From assembly GCF_020524905.1 (NCBI RefSeq), contig NZ_JAIVKI010000006.1:62001-126000 (forward strand): a stretch of DNA of 64,000 nucleotides, given 5' to 3'. Below, in pieces: positions 18,171 through 25,171 of this stretch. Origin of the DNA: Microbulbifer variabilis (GTDB taxonomy: Bacteria; Pseudomonadota; Gammaproteobacteria; Pseudomonadales; Cellvibrionaceae). A program made the translations under genes and the position numbers. Every line of letters begins with the position of its first letter. The first letter of the stretch is position 1. Below the pieces are notes generated by a model. The model was given only the letters and a program-made list of their open reading frames with translations, had not been told where the DNA came from and did not search any database.

Positions 18171-18766
18171 TCAGGGGATACATCTTCCTTGCCGAGGCAA
18201 GAGGATTTAAAGAAGGTTATGCAAAGCCAACACTCAGGTCTATTGCTCAGATGGCAAAGCGCCATGGAGTCCATACAGCACTTGTGGAAGATAACTTTGG
18301 TGGTGGCATGTTCACCGAGCTTCTGAGGCCGGTCCTGTACGACAGCTACGCGTGTGGTGTTGAGGAGACAAAATCACAAGGGCAGAAAGAAAGGCGAATC
18401 ATTGATTGCCTTGAACCGGTAATGATGCAGCACAGGCTTGTAGTAGCTCCCTCAGTTATTGAGAGGGACTACGAAAACAACAAGAGCGAGATTCGCTACA
18501 GCCTATTTTATCAGATGACCAGAATCACGTATGAGAAGGGAAGCCTCGTACATGATGACCTTATTGACCCTCTCGCAATGGGGGTTAAGTTCTTTACAGA
18601 CCGTATGGCAGTTGACACTGCAAAGGTGAGCAGGGAGAACAGAGAGCAGGCTATTGATGACCTGCTGAACAATGTAGAGAAGTTTATGAGTACTGGCAGT
18701 ACCGTTGTGTCCGCTATGGACGCCTCAGGAACCACTGTCAGCCGTCCGAATGGATACGTCCAGTAA
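18107..18766 (+). pseudogene. Phage terminase large subunit, C-terminal remnant (T7 gp19-like)
   Basis: The C-terminal nuclease domain of a T7-like large terminase, the motor-nuclease that packages DNA into phage heads. The diagnostic start is 'VIDPLGRGKDLTGVVVLYFL' (nuclease Asp in IDP), followed by 'FLAEARGFKEGY' and 'VEDNFGGGMFTELLRPVL' and ending near residue 203. Only about 220 of roughly 580 residues remain. The ATPase half is missing, and the frame is open leftward only to a stop at 18044, with unrelated-looking sequence. GTG 18155 would be the first usable start, but it cuts into the domain. No portal, capsid or tail gene is present, so the phage is defective. Confidence 0.75.
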
Positions 18767-18771
18767 GCCGT

Positions 18772-18831
18772 TTAAGATTCGTTGAAGATGCCTGTAGAGC
18801 CTGTGAGGGGCTTTGCAGGCATTTTTTTCTG
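18772..18831 (+). repeat. Terminator-type direct repeat, copy 1
   Basis: A 60-base element starting TTAAGATTCGTTGAAGAT and ending GGCTTTGCAGGCATTTTTTT plus CTG. About 85% of it recurs at 20511-20569. The two copies bracket the AlbA_2 unit. Confidence 0.8.
18789..18828 (+). terminator. Phage-type terminator after the terminase fragment
   Basis: 13-bp stem (TGCCTGTAGAGCC / GGCTTTGCAGGCA, with G-U pairs), 7-base loop and a run of seven T. It lies within repeat copy 1 and 20 bases after the terminase stop. Confidence 0.85.
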
Positions 18832-18929
18832 TCCAGAAGTTACCATTTCACGACATGGTAGGTTCTGTTAGATTACAGTCATAGGATGTAAGACACATTT
18901 AATTATTCTAGTTAGTGCTGTAGGGTGAT

Positions 18930-19730
18930 ATGCAAGAATTAGTTGAGAGCCTAATTTCAAAACAATGCGAGGGTTTATGGTGGGATTTTAAACAAAAATT
19001 CCCTTCTGAGCTTATTGATATGCTGCATGACATTACTTGTTTAGCAAACGTAATTCATGATGGTGACCGCTATTTAGTTTATGGCGTAGCAGATGATTAT
19101 GAAATAGTGGGATTAGAAGAAGACGATAATCATCACACGCAAGCTGATGTAATTAATTATCTTCGTCAGCAACCCTATGCCGAGAATTGCGAACCTCAAA
19201 TTAGCCTTACAGATATCGAGTACGAGGGAAAGAAGTTAGCAATTCTTACTGTAAAGAATATACGATTAAAGCCTTACTATTTCACTAAGGAAATACGGAA
19301 GGGGAAGCATTTGTTGAGGGCTGGTACCATCTATTCAAGAGTAGGGGATACAAATACTCCGAAAGACTCTTGTGCTAGGCCTAAAGATGCTGAAGCAATG
19401 TGGCATGAAAGGTTTGGATTAGGTTTGAGACCGGATGAGCGCTTTTCAGTGATCTTAGAGGATGTGGATAACTGGGAGTACAATGGTATTGATGGTGCAT
19501 ACTATATCCTTGATCCGGATTATAAACTCGAAATAGGCGAGAAAGAATATACTGGGGGGAATTATTGGTGGCAAAATGAGCTTGCCGAGGAGCCGATTAA
19601 ATTTAATTACTTACTGAAATTTAAAGGCGCTACATTACATGAAGTTCCGGTGGTGAGATTTCAGAAGGAACAATTATGCATCCCCTTTCCTGATATTTCA
19701 GAAGGAACAATTATGCATCCCCTTTCCTGA
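18930..19730 (+). CDS. AlbA_2/Schlafen-type putative DNA-binding protein, frameshifted N-terminal part
   Basis: A 266-residue product whose first ~150 residues fit the AlbA_2 (Schlafen-like, divergent AAA_4) domain: 'LWWDFKQKFP' (E/D-x-K start), 'DITCLANVIHDGDRYLVYGV', 'EIVGLEEDD', then 'YSRVGDTNTPKD'. The rest is an unknown acidic/aromatic domain. Proteins with this domain occur in defence and regulatory loci. The start is ATG 18930 with AGGGTG 4-9 bases upstream. The natural C-terminus is lost: a perfect 37-bp tandem duplication at 19658-19734 shifts the frame, and the protein ends early in SEGTIMHPLS. Removing one repeat unit fuses this frame exactly to the reading frame ending at 20118, giving a 383-residue protein. 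It is therefore a recently broken or phase-variable gene. Confidence 0.7.
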   Translation: MQELVESLISKQCEGLWWDFKQKFPSELIDMLHDITCLANVIHDGDRYLVYGVADDYEIVGLEEDDNHHTQADVINYLRQQPYAENCEPQISLTDIEYEGKKLAILTVKNIRLKPYYFTKEIRKGKHLLRAGTIYSRVGDTNTPKDSCARPKDAEAMWHERFGLGLRPDERFSVILEDVDNWEYNGIDGAYYILDPDYKLEIGEKEYTGGNYWWQNELAEEPIKFNYLLKFKGATLHEVPVVRFQKEQLCIPFPDISEGTIMHPLS

Positions 19731-19734
19731 TATT
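19658..19734 (+). repeat. Perfect 37-bp tandem duplication (frameshifting)
   Basis: The unit starting TTTCAGAAGGAACAATTATG is present twice with no mismatch (period 37; total 77 bases including 3 extra). As 37 is not a multiple of 3, the second copy throws the AlbA_2 gene out of frame. Confidence 0.95.
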
Positions 19735-19791
19735 GAATATATTATTCAGCCAGAACACAAGGCTCCTCTGGAGAAAAGTTTTTATTGTGAC

Positions 19792-20118
19792 TTGTTTTAT
19801 TATGAGAAGGGTACCTTGAAATATTCATTATATTTGCACCTGCGAAAAAAGGAATCTGCCGTGCCATCCCTTGGCTCTCCGGTAAAAAGTCAAGTCAAAC
19901 CCCCGATAGTATCATTGCCATTTTTTATGGTGGACGATAAAAGTGAGGTGGATACTCTTTGCGGAAAGCTTGCAGATGCTTATGATGAATTTTCTACTAA
20001 TTTCCATTCAATTATCGCTGACAGTATACATCAAGGGGTAGTATCAAATCGATATCAGATTGAGCGGGTTTTCTCTGAATGGGCGTTTTCTAGGATAACT
20101 GGAAAAGCTAGTTATTAG
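19792..20118 (+). pseudogene. C-terminal part of the frameshifted AlbA_2-type gene
   Basis: The frame runs in from 19735 (sense text begins 'EYIIQPEHKAPLEKSFY') and ends at 20118. The TTG at 19792 is only the first possible start, with no ribosome site. With one 37-bp unit deleted, the upstream sentence '...CIPFPDI' joins directly to 'EYIIQPEHK', so this is the tail of the gene at 18930. The tail has a Ser/Pro linker (PSLGSPVKSQVKPP) and a final helical domain ending RITGKASY. I do not recognise it. It is probably untranslated now unless the duplication reverts. Confidence 0.7.
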
Positions 20119-20119
20119 T

Positions 20120-20308
20120 TTGAGTGAACGAAAAAAGCCTTTGAAGGAAATAGTAGATATGGTAATGCATATCTTAAGGAGATTTCTTTTCATTCTTACT
20201 TCACTAGTAGGCTTGGCTGTTGGAGTATTTGAGCTAAGAGATTATTTAACAAAAGATGAGCCTGCTGAGTACGCTGTATCCATACCCTTATCTATGGAGA
20301 GTTTTTGA
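20120..20308 (+). CDS. Small single-pass membrane protein of the cargo unit
   Basis: A 62-residue frame beginning TTG at 20120, two bases after the stop of the AlbA_2-type gene. Layout: basic start (SERKKPLKEIVDM), one hydrophobic segment (FLFILTSLVGLAVGVFEL) at about residues 22-40, and a short acidic tail. The tight spacing suggests translational coupling and a shared role. Family unknown. Because it is short with a TTG start, a chance frame cannot be excluded, but the charge/hydrophobic layout is that of a real small membrane protein. Confidence 0.45.
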   Translation: MSERKKPLKEIVDMVMHILRRFLFILTSLVGLAVGVFELRDYLTKDEPAEYAVSIPLSMESF

Positions 20309-20437
20309 TTGAAAAGAGATATTTTGCCGGTCCGAGTACGGAATACACATTAAGAGAACTTTAGACTTAGAAAGCATCTTCCCATAAGTATCTAAATAGA
20401 CATCTAGACCCGTATATTGCGCGAAGTGTCTATTCCC

Positions 20438-20502
20438 ACGCTAATCCCACTCCAACTAATCAAAATACTTTGGAGGTATATGGTTAATGAGCTTGGAGTT
20501 TT
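20438..20502 (+). repeat. Dispersed repeat, copy A (left of KAP gene)
   Basis: Two conserved blocks, ACGCTAATCCCACTCC (20438-20453) and TATGGTTAATGAGCTTGG plus AGTTTT (20479-20502), recur with few changes at 22140-22155 and 22188-22211 on the other side of the KAP gene. CCACTCC and GGAGT could pair. Possibly an old attachment or cassette-boundary sequence. Confidence 0.6.
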
Positions 20503-20510
20503 TGGGCTGC

Positions 20511-20569
20511 TTAAGATTCGTTGAAGATTTCTGCAAAGCCTGGGAGGGGCTTTGCAGGCATTTTTTCTG
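20511..20569 (+). repeat. Terminator-type direct repeat, copy 2
   Basis: A 59-base copy of the element at 18772-18831 with the same first 17 bases and the same GGGGCTTTGCAGGCATTTTTT end. The differing stem bases (CTGCAAAGCC) keep full pairing, so the hairpin is maintained. Confidence 0.8.
20531..20566 (+). terminator. Phage-type terminator closing the AlbA_2 unit
   Basis: A perfect 10-bp stem CTGCAAAGCC / GGCTTTGCAG with loop TGGGAGG and six T just beyond (GCATTTTTT). It acts on plus-strand transcripts from 18.9-20.3 kb; on the minus strand it gives no U-run for the KAP gene. Confidence 0.85.
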
Positions 20570-20589
20570 AGAGCTAAGATTTTTAGATA

Positions 20590-22023
20590 TTAATTTACTT
20601 CTATCTTTTGAAGCAGTTCAACTTTTTTAGCCATCATATTTATGATGTTTTCTGGTATTCGTTGGTCGTATGAATTCTTAGTATGTTTTAAAATGGAGGA
20701 AATATATCTTTGCATTTGTGTATCTCCTTCATAAGTCTTATGCTCAGCTTCCCAGTGCGCGATACTTTGCTTGAATATAGCTTCATTCTCTTCTAAGGCA
20801 AGCAAGCGCCCAATAACAAGTGTCATTATTTGAGGCTCTTTGAGCTTTTCCAGCCTAGAAGGTTCATCTAAAAGGAGATGCTTTACAATATCATTAGCCG
20901 AGCAGGTACCATTTATAAACTGGTTGTAATGGTCCTCATCCTTATTTCTCAAAAATAGAAGAAGAGTAAGTGCTTCTAAGTGTATATGGGTATCTTGAAC
21001 TGTAGATTTAATAATTAATGTTAGGCGACTTACAATCCTATTTATGTCTCTTAGTGTTAGGCTGTAATGGCTGCAGAGCCATACCAGTAGTATTTGCAAA
21101 TAATCTGAGTTGATAATATGTTTTCGAGTGCTTAGGTGTTTGTGTAGCCCGCTTTTAATTGAGGCGGCCTTGATGTATTCATGTCTGTCAGGATCAGAAA
21201 GCTGGTATTCAAGGTCAAAAAATCTATCTAGGTATGCATGTCCGTCAAAATCATTTCCATAAACACATTTAATACTTTTGCCAAGCTGTTCGCGATTTAC
21301 TGCAACGACAAATACTACCCGCTCTAAATCAAATAAGTGTTTAATGCGCTCCAGTAACTCAATGGCAAAAGTTGGTCTACAGCGATCCAATTCGTCTATA
21401 AAAATAATTAGGTTTTGCTGTCCTTCTGGGAGGATAGATACAACTGTTTGGAGGTTTTCTTTAAAATACTTTAGAGAGTTTTTTTGTGACTGAAACTGAT
21501 CAACTAATGTTTCTACGCTGCCTCCTACTGCATCAGCAATTACTTTTTCATATTCTTTGCTAAGGTCAAGAGTACCCAATGTTGCAAGCTTAGAGATGAC
21601 AGAAACCCCTCCCTTGATTATTGCTGGGCTAAGTTTCTTTAAATTATTCAATGCTTTTGCTATTGAGTCATCCTTTTCTTTAGATAGCCAGTCGTCAAAA
21701 CATGACAGTAATGGTAGCAATGGATCTTCCGCAAAGTCATTCTCCCAAGCATTTAAATATAGACAGGTTTTAGAGTTTGTTTTCTCTTTTAAATATTTCT
21801 GCCACAACTCAATAAATGTTGTTTTGCCGCCTCCCCATGGACTATCAATCGCAAACACTAGGGGGGCTTCAACCGTCTCCAGAAGCGGAGTTAGGTTTTC
21901 TACCTCATCACATCGTCTAAGTCGATCACTAAGAGGAGGCCACGCTTCTTTGGAAGTATCTATTTCCTTTATACGGAAAGGTACATTGTTTGTTACTTGT
22001 TCGGCTGCGTCAGATTCGCTCAT
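20590..22023 (-). CDS. KAP-family P-loop NTPase, putative phage-defence protein
   Basis: A 477-residue STAND/AAA-like KAP NTPase. Walker A is 'DSPWGGGKTTF' at residues 60-70, followed by the family-typical 'LYLNAWENDFAEDPLLPLL' (about 88-106). Walker B is 'LIIFIDELDRCRP' at 205-217, then 'VFVVAVNREQL' (sensor 1 region) and an Arg-rich helical lid to about 330. The last 140 residues are helical with no known domain. KAP relatives include F-plasmid PifA, which blocks T7; here the gene sits inside a T7-like phage remnant, which suggests superinfection exclusion (inference). Good ribosome site AAGGA 9 bases before ATG. It is transcribed opposite to the phage genes and A/T-rich, like acquired cargo. 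No membrane helices as long as in PifA are obvious. Confidence 0.82.
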   Translation of the reverse strand: MSESDAAEQVTNNVPFRIKEIDTSKEAWPPLSDRLRRCDEVENLTPLLETVEAPLVFAIDSPWGGGKTTFIELWQKYLKEKTNSKTCLYLNAWENDFAEDPLLPLLSCFDDWLSKEKDDSIAKALNNLKKLSPAIIKGGVSVISKLATLGTLDLSKEYEKVIADAVGGSVETLVDQFQSQKNSLKYFKENLQTVVSILPEGQQNLIIFIDELDRCRPTFAIELLERIKHLFDLERVVFVVAVNREQLGKSIKCVYGNDFDGHAYLDRFFDLEYQLSDPDRHEYIKAASIKSGLHKHLSTRKHIINSDYLQILLVWLCSHYSLTLRDINRIVSRLTLIIKSTVQDTHIHLEALTLLLFLRNKDEDHYNQFINGTCSANDIVKHLLLDEPSRLEKLKEPQIMTLVIGRLLALEENEAIFKQSIAHWEAEHKTYEGDTQMQRYISSILKHTKNSYDQRIPENIINMMAKKVELLQKIEVN

Positions 22024-22139
22024 AGAGATCCTTCTTGCTTAACAACGTCTTAATTCGTATGGATAGGGATTCTGTTCCTAGGTAAAGGTAGCGTCAAGCT
22101 GCCTGGGGGATCACATAAGCTTCTTATGCGTCTAATTTC

Positions 22140-22211
22140 ACGCCAATTCCACTCCTTCCATCCCCTCTCCAAATGCTCTGAAACCCGTATGGTTACTGGG
22201 CTTGGAGTTTT
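22140..22211 (+). repeat. Dispersed repeat, copy B (right of KAP gene)
   Basis: Counterpart of 20438-20502: ACGCCAATTCCACTCC, then a longer spacer, then TATGGTTACTGGGCTTGG plus AGTTTT. Together the copies frame the KAP gene in direct orientation. Confidence 0.6.
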
Positions 22212-22238
22212 GTTGCCCTAAGGCAATATTTTTTCTTT
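22211..22238 (+). terminator. Terminator-like hairpin right of repeat B
   Basis: TGTTGCC / GGCAATA stem (one G-U), loop CTAA, followed by TTTTTTCTTTT. It faces plus-strand transcription, so it cannot end the KAP transcript. It may belong to a lost upstream phage gene. Confidence 0.6.
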
Positions 22239-22712
22239 TCGCCGGTTCGCCGGGGTTTTGTTTTTTTAAGTTTATAGGGGGCACTTTAAAGGGCTTTTAA
22301 ATGCTTATAAGGGCTTATAAGGGTCATTAAGTAACCACCACTACCAACAACCTAAAGAAAGAATATTAAAAGCTCTGAAAGGGTATCCCTGGAAGGGAGG
22401 GTTTTCTTATGAACTAAAAGGTAATTCTAATGCTGATACTGTCTCATATTGGTTGTGTGGTACTGGGTGTTTTAATTGAGTATGGAGCGAGCAAGCTAGG
22501 CTCAATCAAATCCAGCAACAACCAGTACGATACTGCTACTGACTTGGAGGGCTTTAGCGATGGCCTTTGCAAGGGGACGAATACTGCCTACCCTTGAAGC
22601 CGCTCATTTCTCCACCTAATCCCCAAACGATAACCCTGCATACCAAACAAGTACTTTGACCATGTACCGCCAAAGTGTACTTGGGTACTGATAATTTTAA
22701 ATGGTGATACCA
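22239..22712 (+). other. Decayed phage-like DNA with short repeats
   Basis: No intact gene. Notable: CCGG-TTCG-CCGG followed by T-runs (22240-22270), a doubled GCTTATAAGG near 22303-22320, and a TCCCT/AGGGA hairpin with T-run at 22386-22405. Remnants of phage control signals are plausible. No promoter family could be assigned. Confidence 0.35.
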
Positions 22713-22889
22713 ATGCCGATTATACAAACCACAACACATCAAGCACCTCTTAATCAGGGTACCACTCCATTTGTGACGGATTTCCCAGCTAAACCCGAAG
22801 TGAAAACTTTATGAGAGATTCTGAAGCCGTATGACTTTGAGGGTTATCAGTTCCTGGCAAAGGAAAGCGACCTCAATTGGCATAAGTAA
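22713..22889 (+). pseudogene. Small phage-type gene interrupted by an in-frame stop
   Basis: ATG 22713 opens a 33-codon frame (MPIIQTTTHQAPLNQG... to KPEVKTL) ended by TGA at 22812-22814. The same frame continues sensibly for 24 codons (EILKPYDFEGYQFLAKESD...) to TAA at 22887. This suggests one 58-codon gene with a nonsense mutation (CGA to TGA would explain it). Family unknown. Confidence 0.35.
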
Positions 22890-23053
22890 AAACGGAGCCT
22901 ACTTATCGCTGCAAGGGCGATGGCTGGGATGGTGATTGGGATTTCCTTTGTGGTGACGCTGAAGATGCTGTTGTGGCTAAGCTCCCTCGGAGCCTTCGCG
23001 ATAAGGCACCTAAGGACAGTCTGGTTTCACTTGACTCCGAATGGGAGGTTTGA
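22886..23053 (+). pseudogene. Start-less phage-type gene fragment
   Basis: A 55-codon frame with protein-like text (YRCKGDGWDGDWDFLCGDAE, then VVAKLPRSLRDKAPKDSL) ends TGA at 23051, three bases before the next gene's start. No start codon is present, so the 5' end has been lost. The tight spacing matches a phage operon. Confidence 0.35.
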
Positions 23054-23055
23054 AG

Positions 23056-23349
23056 ATGGACGGAGAATGGAAACTTCTTCCTATAAAGCTCACCGCTAAG
23101 ATGGAGAATGCTGTTGCAGAAGCCTGCTTTGTTGATGGTGCTGTACGACCTCCAAAGGAAATCTGGGAAGCGGTTTTGCTGGCTGCTCCAAATCACGATG
23201 AAACTGTGGAAGAGGACTTACGTATTGTGCCGGCCAAGCGTCTTAATAGACTTGAAGAGGCTGAGGATATGCTCTGCGCACTACAAGCCGCCGGTGTTGA
23301 TAACTGGTCTGGTTACGACTTTGCTATGGAGTGCTTGAGGAATGATTAG
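23056..23349 (+). CDS. Small phage-type protein, unknown function
   Basis: A 97-residue acidic, mostly helical protein. The frame is open from an ATG at 23041, but ATG 23056 is preferred: GGGAGG lies 8 bases upstream and the previous frame stops just before it. Sequence features: MDGEWKLLPIKLTAKMENAV start, Glu-rich middle (HDETVEEDLR), 'EEAEDMLCALQAAGV' helix. No family recognised. The position among T7-like remnants suggests a phage accessory gene. Confidence 0.5.
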   Translation: MDGEWKLLPIKLTAKMENAVAEACFVDGAVRPPKEIWEAVLLAAPNHDETVEEDLRIVPAKRLNRLEEAEDMLCALQAAGVDNWSGYDFAMECLRND

Positions 23350-23484
23350 AGGCGGCTGGGAAGAGTTTTAAGCACTCCCCCAGGTTACTAAGCCAATCCT
23401 GCCAAGGTATACCTTAATCGCGCTGAGAGAGACTTTTAGATAGCTGAGGCAGCATTTCTTGCGCGTTCTTCACGTAGAGATGTG

Positions 23485-23570
23485 GGTCGTTGTATGTATA
23501 CGTGGTAAGCTGACTGCTGACTAAATTTCAATCTACTTTAGTCGGATAAGAGTCAGAGCATACAACGGCC
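23485..23570 (+). other. Nested three-stem inverted repeat
   Basis: Three inverted repeats nest in order: GGTCGTTGTATG/CATACAACGGCC (12 bp, one G-U), CTGACT/AGTCAG, and GACTAAA/TTTAGTC around an 11-base apical loop. It lies 50 bases before the acetyltransferase-like gene. It may be a structured leader RNA or a recombination/transposon end. A tRNA is excluded: there is no T-loop or CCA. Confidence 0.5.
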
Positions 23571-23622
23571 TCAATAAATCTCTATTGAGGACCGCTCAAG
23601 GAACTTGCGATAAGGGAATACA

Positions 23623-24177
23623 ATGCAGGCAACTCATTTAGATGCTGAGAGGCGTTACGAACTTTACCGGTCTGAATCTAGGCAGTATGCACAGGCCGCA
23701 CTTCCTCAAAAGTATAAAGGTGTTGTTAGCCTGAAAGGCATTGACCTTCTTTCCCTTGCCCGAGCAAAGGCTTGGGAAGCAAGTGAGAGGCGTGAGGTAG
23801 ACTGGAATTGGACCAAAGGCTATGAAGTCTACAGCCTCCGTTACCCTAAGCGCTTTGAACTTGCTATCTGGAAAGACGACATTCTATGTGGCCTGTCTAT
23901 AGGTAGACCATCTTACAATGGCTCGCGTCTCCGCTTGGATTTCACTGAGCGGGCACCTGATAACTGCCCGTTAAGAGGGCAGGTGATGCAGATTAATTTA
24001 CTTGCTGCGGAGTCGTACGCTCTGCGAATTGGTGCTGATGAGATGCGTATAATGCACCCATCTAACCAAGAGCTTGTGAATTACTACTCTCGCCATGGCT
24101 ATAAGTATGTTAAGGGCACCATGGATTTTGATGATGCTCATGAACGCAATCCCCACTATCTCTACAAGAGGCTTTAA
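23623..24177 (+). CDS. GNAT-like acetyltransferase of phage type
   Basis: A 184-residue protein. The C-terminal half fits a GNAT fold: beta strands 'FELAIWKDDILCGLSIGRPS', then 'AESYALRIGADEMRIMHPSN', then 'ELVNYYSRHGYKYVKG', the typical last helix and strand. The acetyl-CoA loop (Q/R-x-x-G-x-G/A) is not clear, so catalysis is uncertain. The first 60 residues are unknown. It starts a tight three-gene set with the next two frames (2 and 16 bases apart), a phage-like operon. Related GNAT-like genes occur in T7-like phages. Substrate unknown. Confidence 0.6.
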   Translation: MQATHLDAERRYELYRSESRQYAQAALPQKYKGVVSLKGIDLLSLARAKAWEASERREVDWNWTKGYEVYSLRYPKRFELAIWKDDILCGLSIGRPSYNGSRLRLDFTERAPDNCPLRGQVMQINLLAAESYALRIGADEMRIMHPSNQELVNYYSRHGYKYVKGTMDFDDAHERNPHYLYKRL

Positions 24178-24179
24178 TC

Positions 24180-24368
24180 ATGAGTTCAGCTAAGAAGTCT
24201 CACACTGAGAAAATGAAAGACCTCCAAGACAGGCTTAAAAAGCGGTCTGAAGAAATTTTTAAGAATGGTCCTGACTTTGATGAACCTCAATATACAGGCG
24301 ACCCCTCCAGGGTCTTTGAGGAAGATGAGTCGGACAGCGATGATGCAGACTCAAAACAATCATCCTGA
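24180..24368 (+). CDS. Small highly charged phage-type protein
   Basis: A 62-residue protein with a Lys-rich N-terminal half (EKMKDLQDRLKKRSEEIFK) and a very acidic Ser/Asp tail (EEDESDSDDADSK). It starts two bases after the acetyltransferase-like stop, with AAGAGG upstream. Charge separation suggests a scaffold or binding partner, but no function can be assigned. Confidence 0.5.
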   Translation: MSSAKKSHTEKMKDLQDRLKKRSEEIFKNGPDFDEPQYTGDPSRVFEEDESDSDDADSKQSS

Positions 24369-24384
24369 GCTTTAGTAAGGTGCC

Positions 24385-24621
24385 ATGAGACATCTTGACC
24401 TGAGAATTGATAGAAGTACTTTCACCATGCTTTGGAGGTCTTTACACGCCCATGAAACAGAGCTTCTCAAGGTTGTTGAAGAGCATGGAGAGGATTCTGA
24501 TAGGGGCCCCGACACTCTCAACGATATTATCGCTTTGAGGCTCTATAAGAGGGAGCTGAAAGAGCAGGCTGAGAAAGTTTTTGATAAGAATGCTTTCATA
24601 CTCACAGATGAGTATCTTTAA
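24385..24621 (+). CDS. Small phage-type helical protein
   Basis: A 78-residue, largely helical protein (MRHLDLRIDRSTFTMLWRSL ... LRLYKRELKEQAEKVFDKN). AAGG lies 6 bases before ATG. It is the last recognisable gene of the phage remnant before the tRNA genes. Family unknown. Confidence 0.5.
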   Translation: MRHLDLRIDRSTFTMLWRSLHAHETELLKVVEEHGEDSDRGPDTLNDIIALRLYKRELKEQAEKVFDKNAFILTDEYL

Positions 24622-24916
24622 AAAGCCGCTTAAGCACTATGTTTGCCATGAGTATTAAAGCACCCCGAAAGCGCGATAGAAGTTCGCTTAGGAGACGGTA
24701 CAACAGCTGACTGAGTAGGTGATGATTACATTGTTGAAGATGAGTCTGCCTAGAAGTGGAGTGAGGAGTAAATCTTGTCACTGTTATGAACTGGATGGGG
24801 CACAGGACAATTCAAGCCACTATGAATTGCGTGCATTTTCACCAAAAATGTTTCATGAGATGGATGCGAAAATCAAAAGGGATAATTTTTAAATGTAAGA
24901 TCATAGGGTGTGGAAG
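24622..24916 (+). other. Spacer between phage remnant and tRNA-Leu
   Basis: About 295 bases with no supportable gene. Short broken frames look like decayed phage DNA. No terminator for the tRNA pair and no integrase were seen. Confidence 0.4.
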
Positions 24917-25003
24917 TGGTGCCCGGGGCCGGACTTGAACCGGCACGGCCGTGAGGCCGGGAGATTTTAAGTCTCCTGTGTCTACCAATTCCACCACCCG
25001 GGC
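24917..25003 (-). tRNA. tRNA-Leu (anticodon TAA)
   Basis: On the minus strand: acceptor GCCCGGG/CCCGGGC, D-arm with GGTAGACAC, anticodon stem GGAGA/TCTCC around CTTAAAA (anticodon TAA), a long class II variable arm, T-arm GGTTCAAGTCC and encoded CCA. 87 bases including CCA. Its 3' end faces the phage remnant, a common integration target. Confidence 0.97.
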
Positions 25004-25097
25004 AGGTCCTTTGCGAGGGGGGATTATAGCGTTTTTGCTCTTCCCGGAATCCTCACTCTCAATGCAGTTCACAGGAGTCTGCAATGAAAAGGAAAAA

Positions 25098-25171
25098 TGG
25101 AGGCTAGGGTCGGAATCGAACCGGCGTACACGGAGTTGCAGTCCGCTGCATGACCACTCTGCCACCTAGCC
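25098..25171 (-). tRNA. tRNA-Cys (anticodon GCA)
   Basis: On the minus strand: acceptor GGCTAGG/CCTAGCC, anticodon stem CGGA/TCCG region with loop CTGCAAC (anticodon GCA), T-arm GGTTCGATTCC, TCCA end. 74 bases. It is transcribed ahead of tRNA-Leu, probably in one precursor. Confidence 0.97.

Noticed and set aside
18772-20569. CRISPR array or IS element made by the repeated 60-base units
   Set aside because: Only two copies exist 1.7 kb apart, each a hairpin with T-run. No transposase, no terminal inverted repeats with target duplication, and no regular spacers.
23485-23570. tRNA-like cloverleaf
   Set aside because: No T-arm GTTCGA, no CCA end and no proper anticodon arm.
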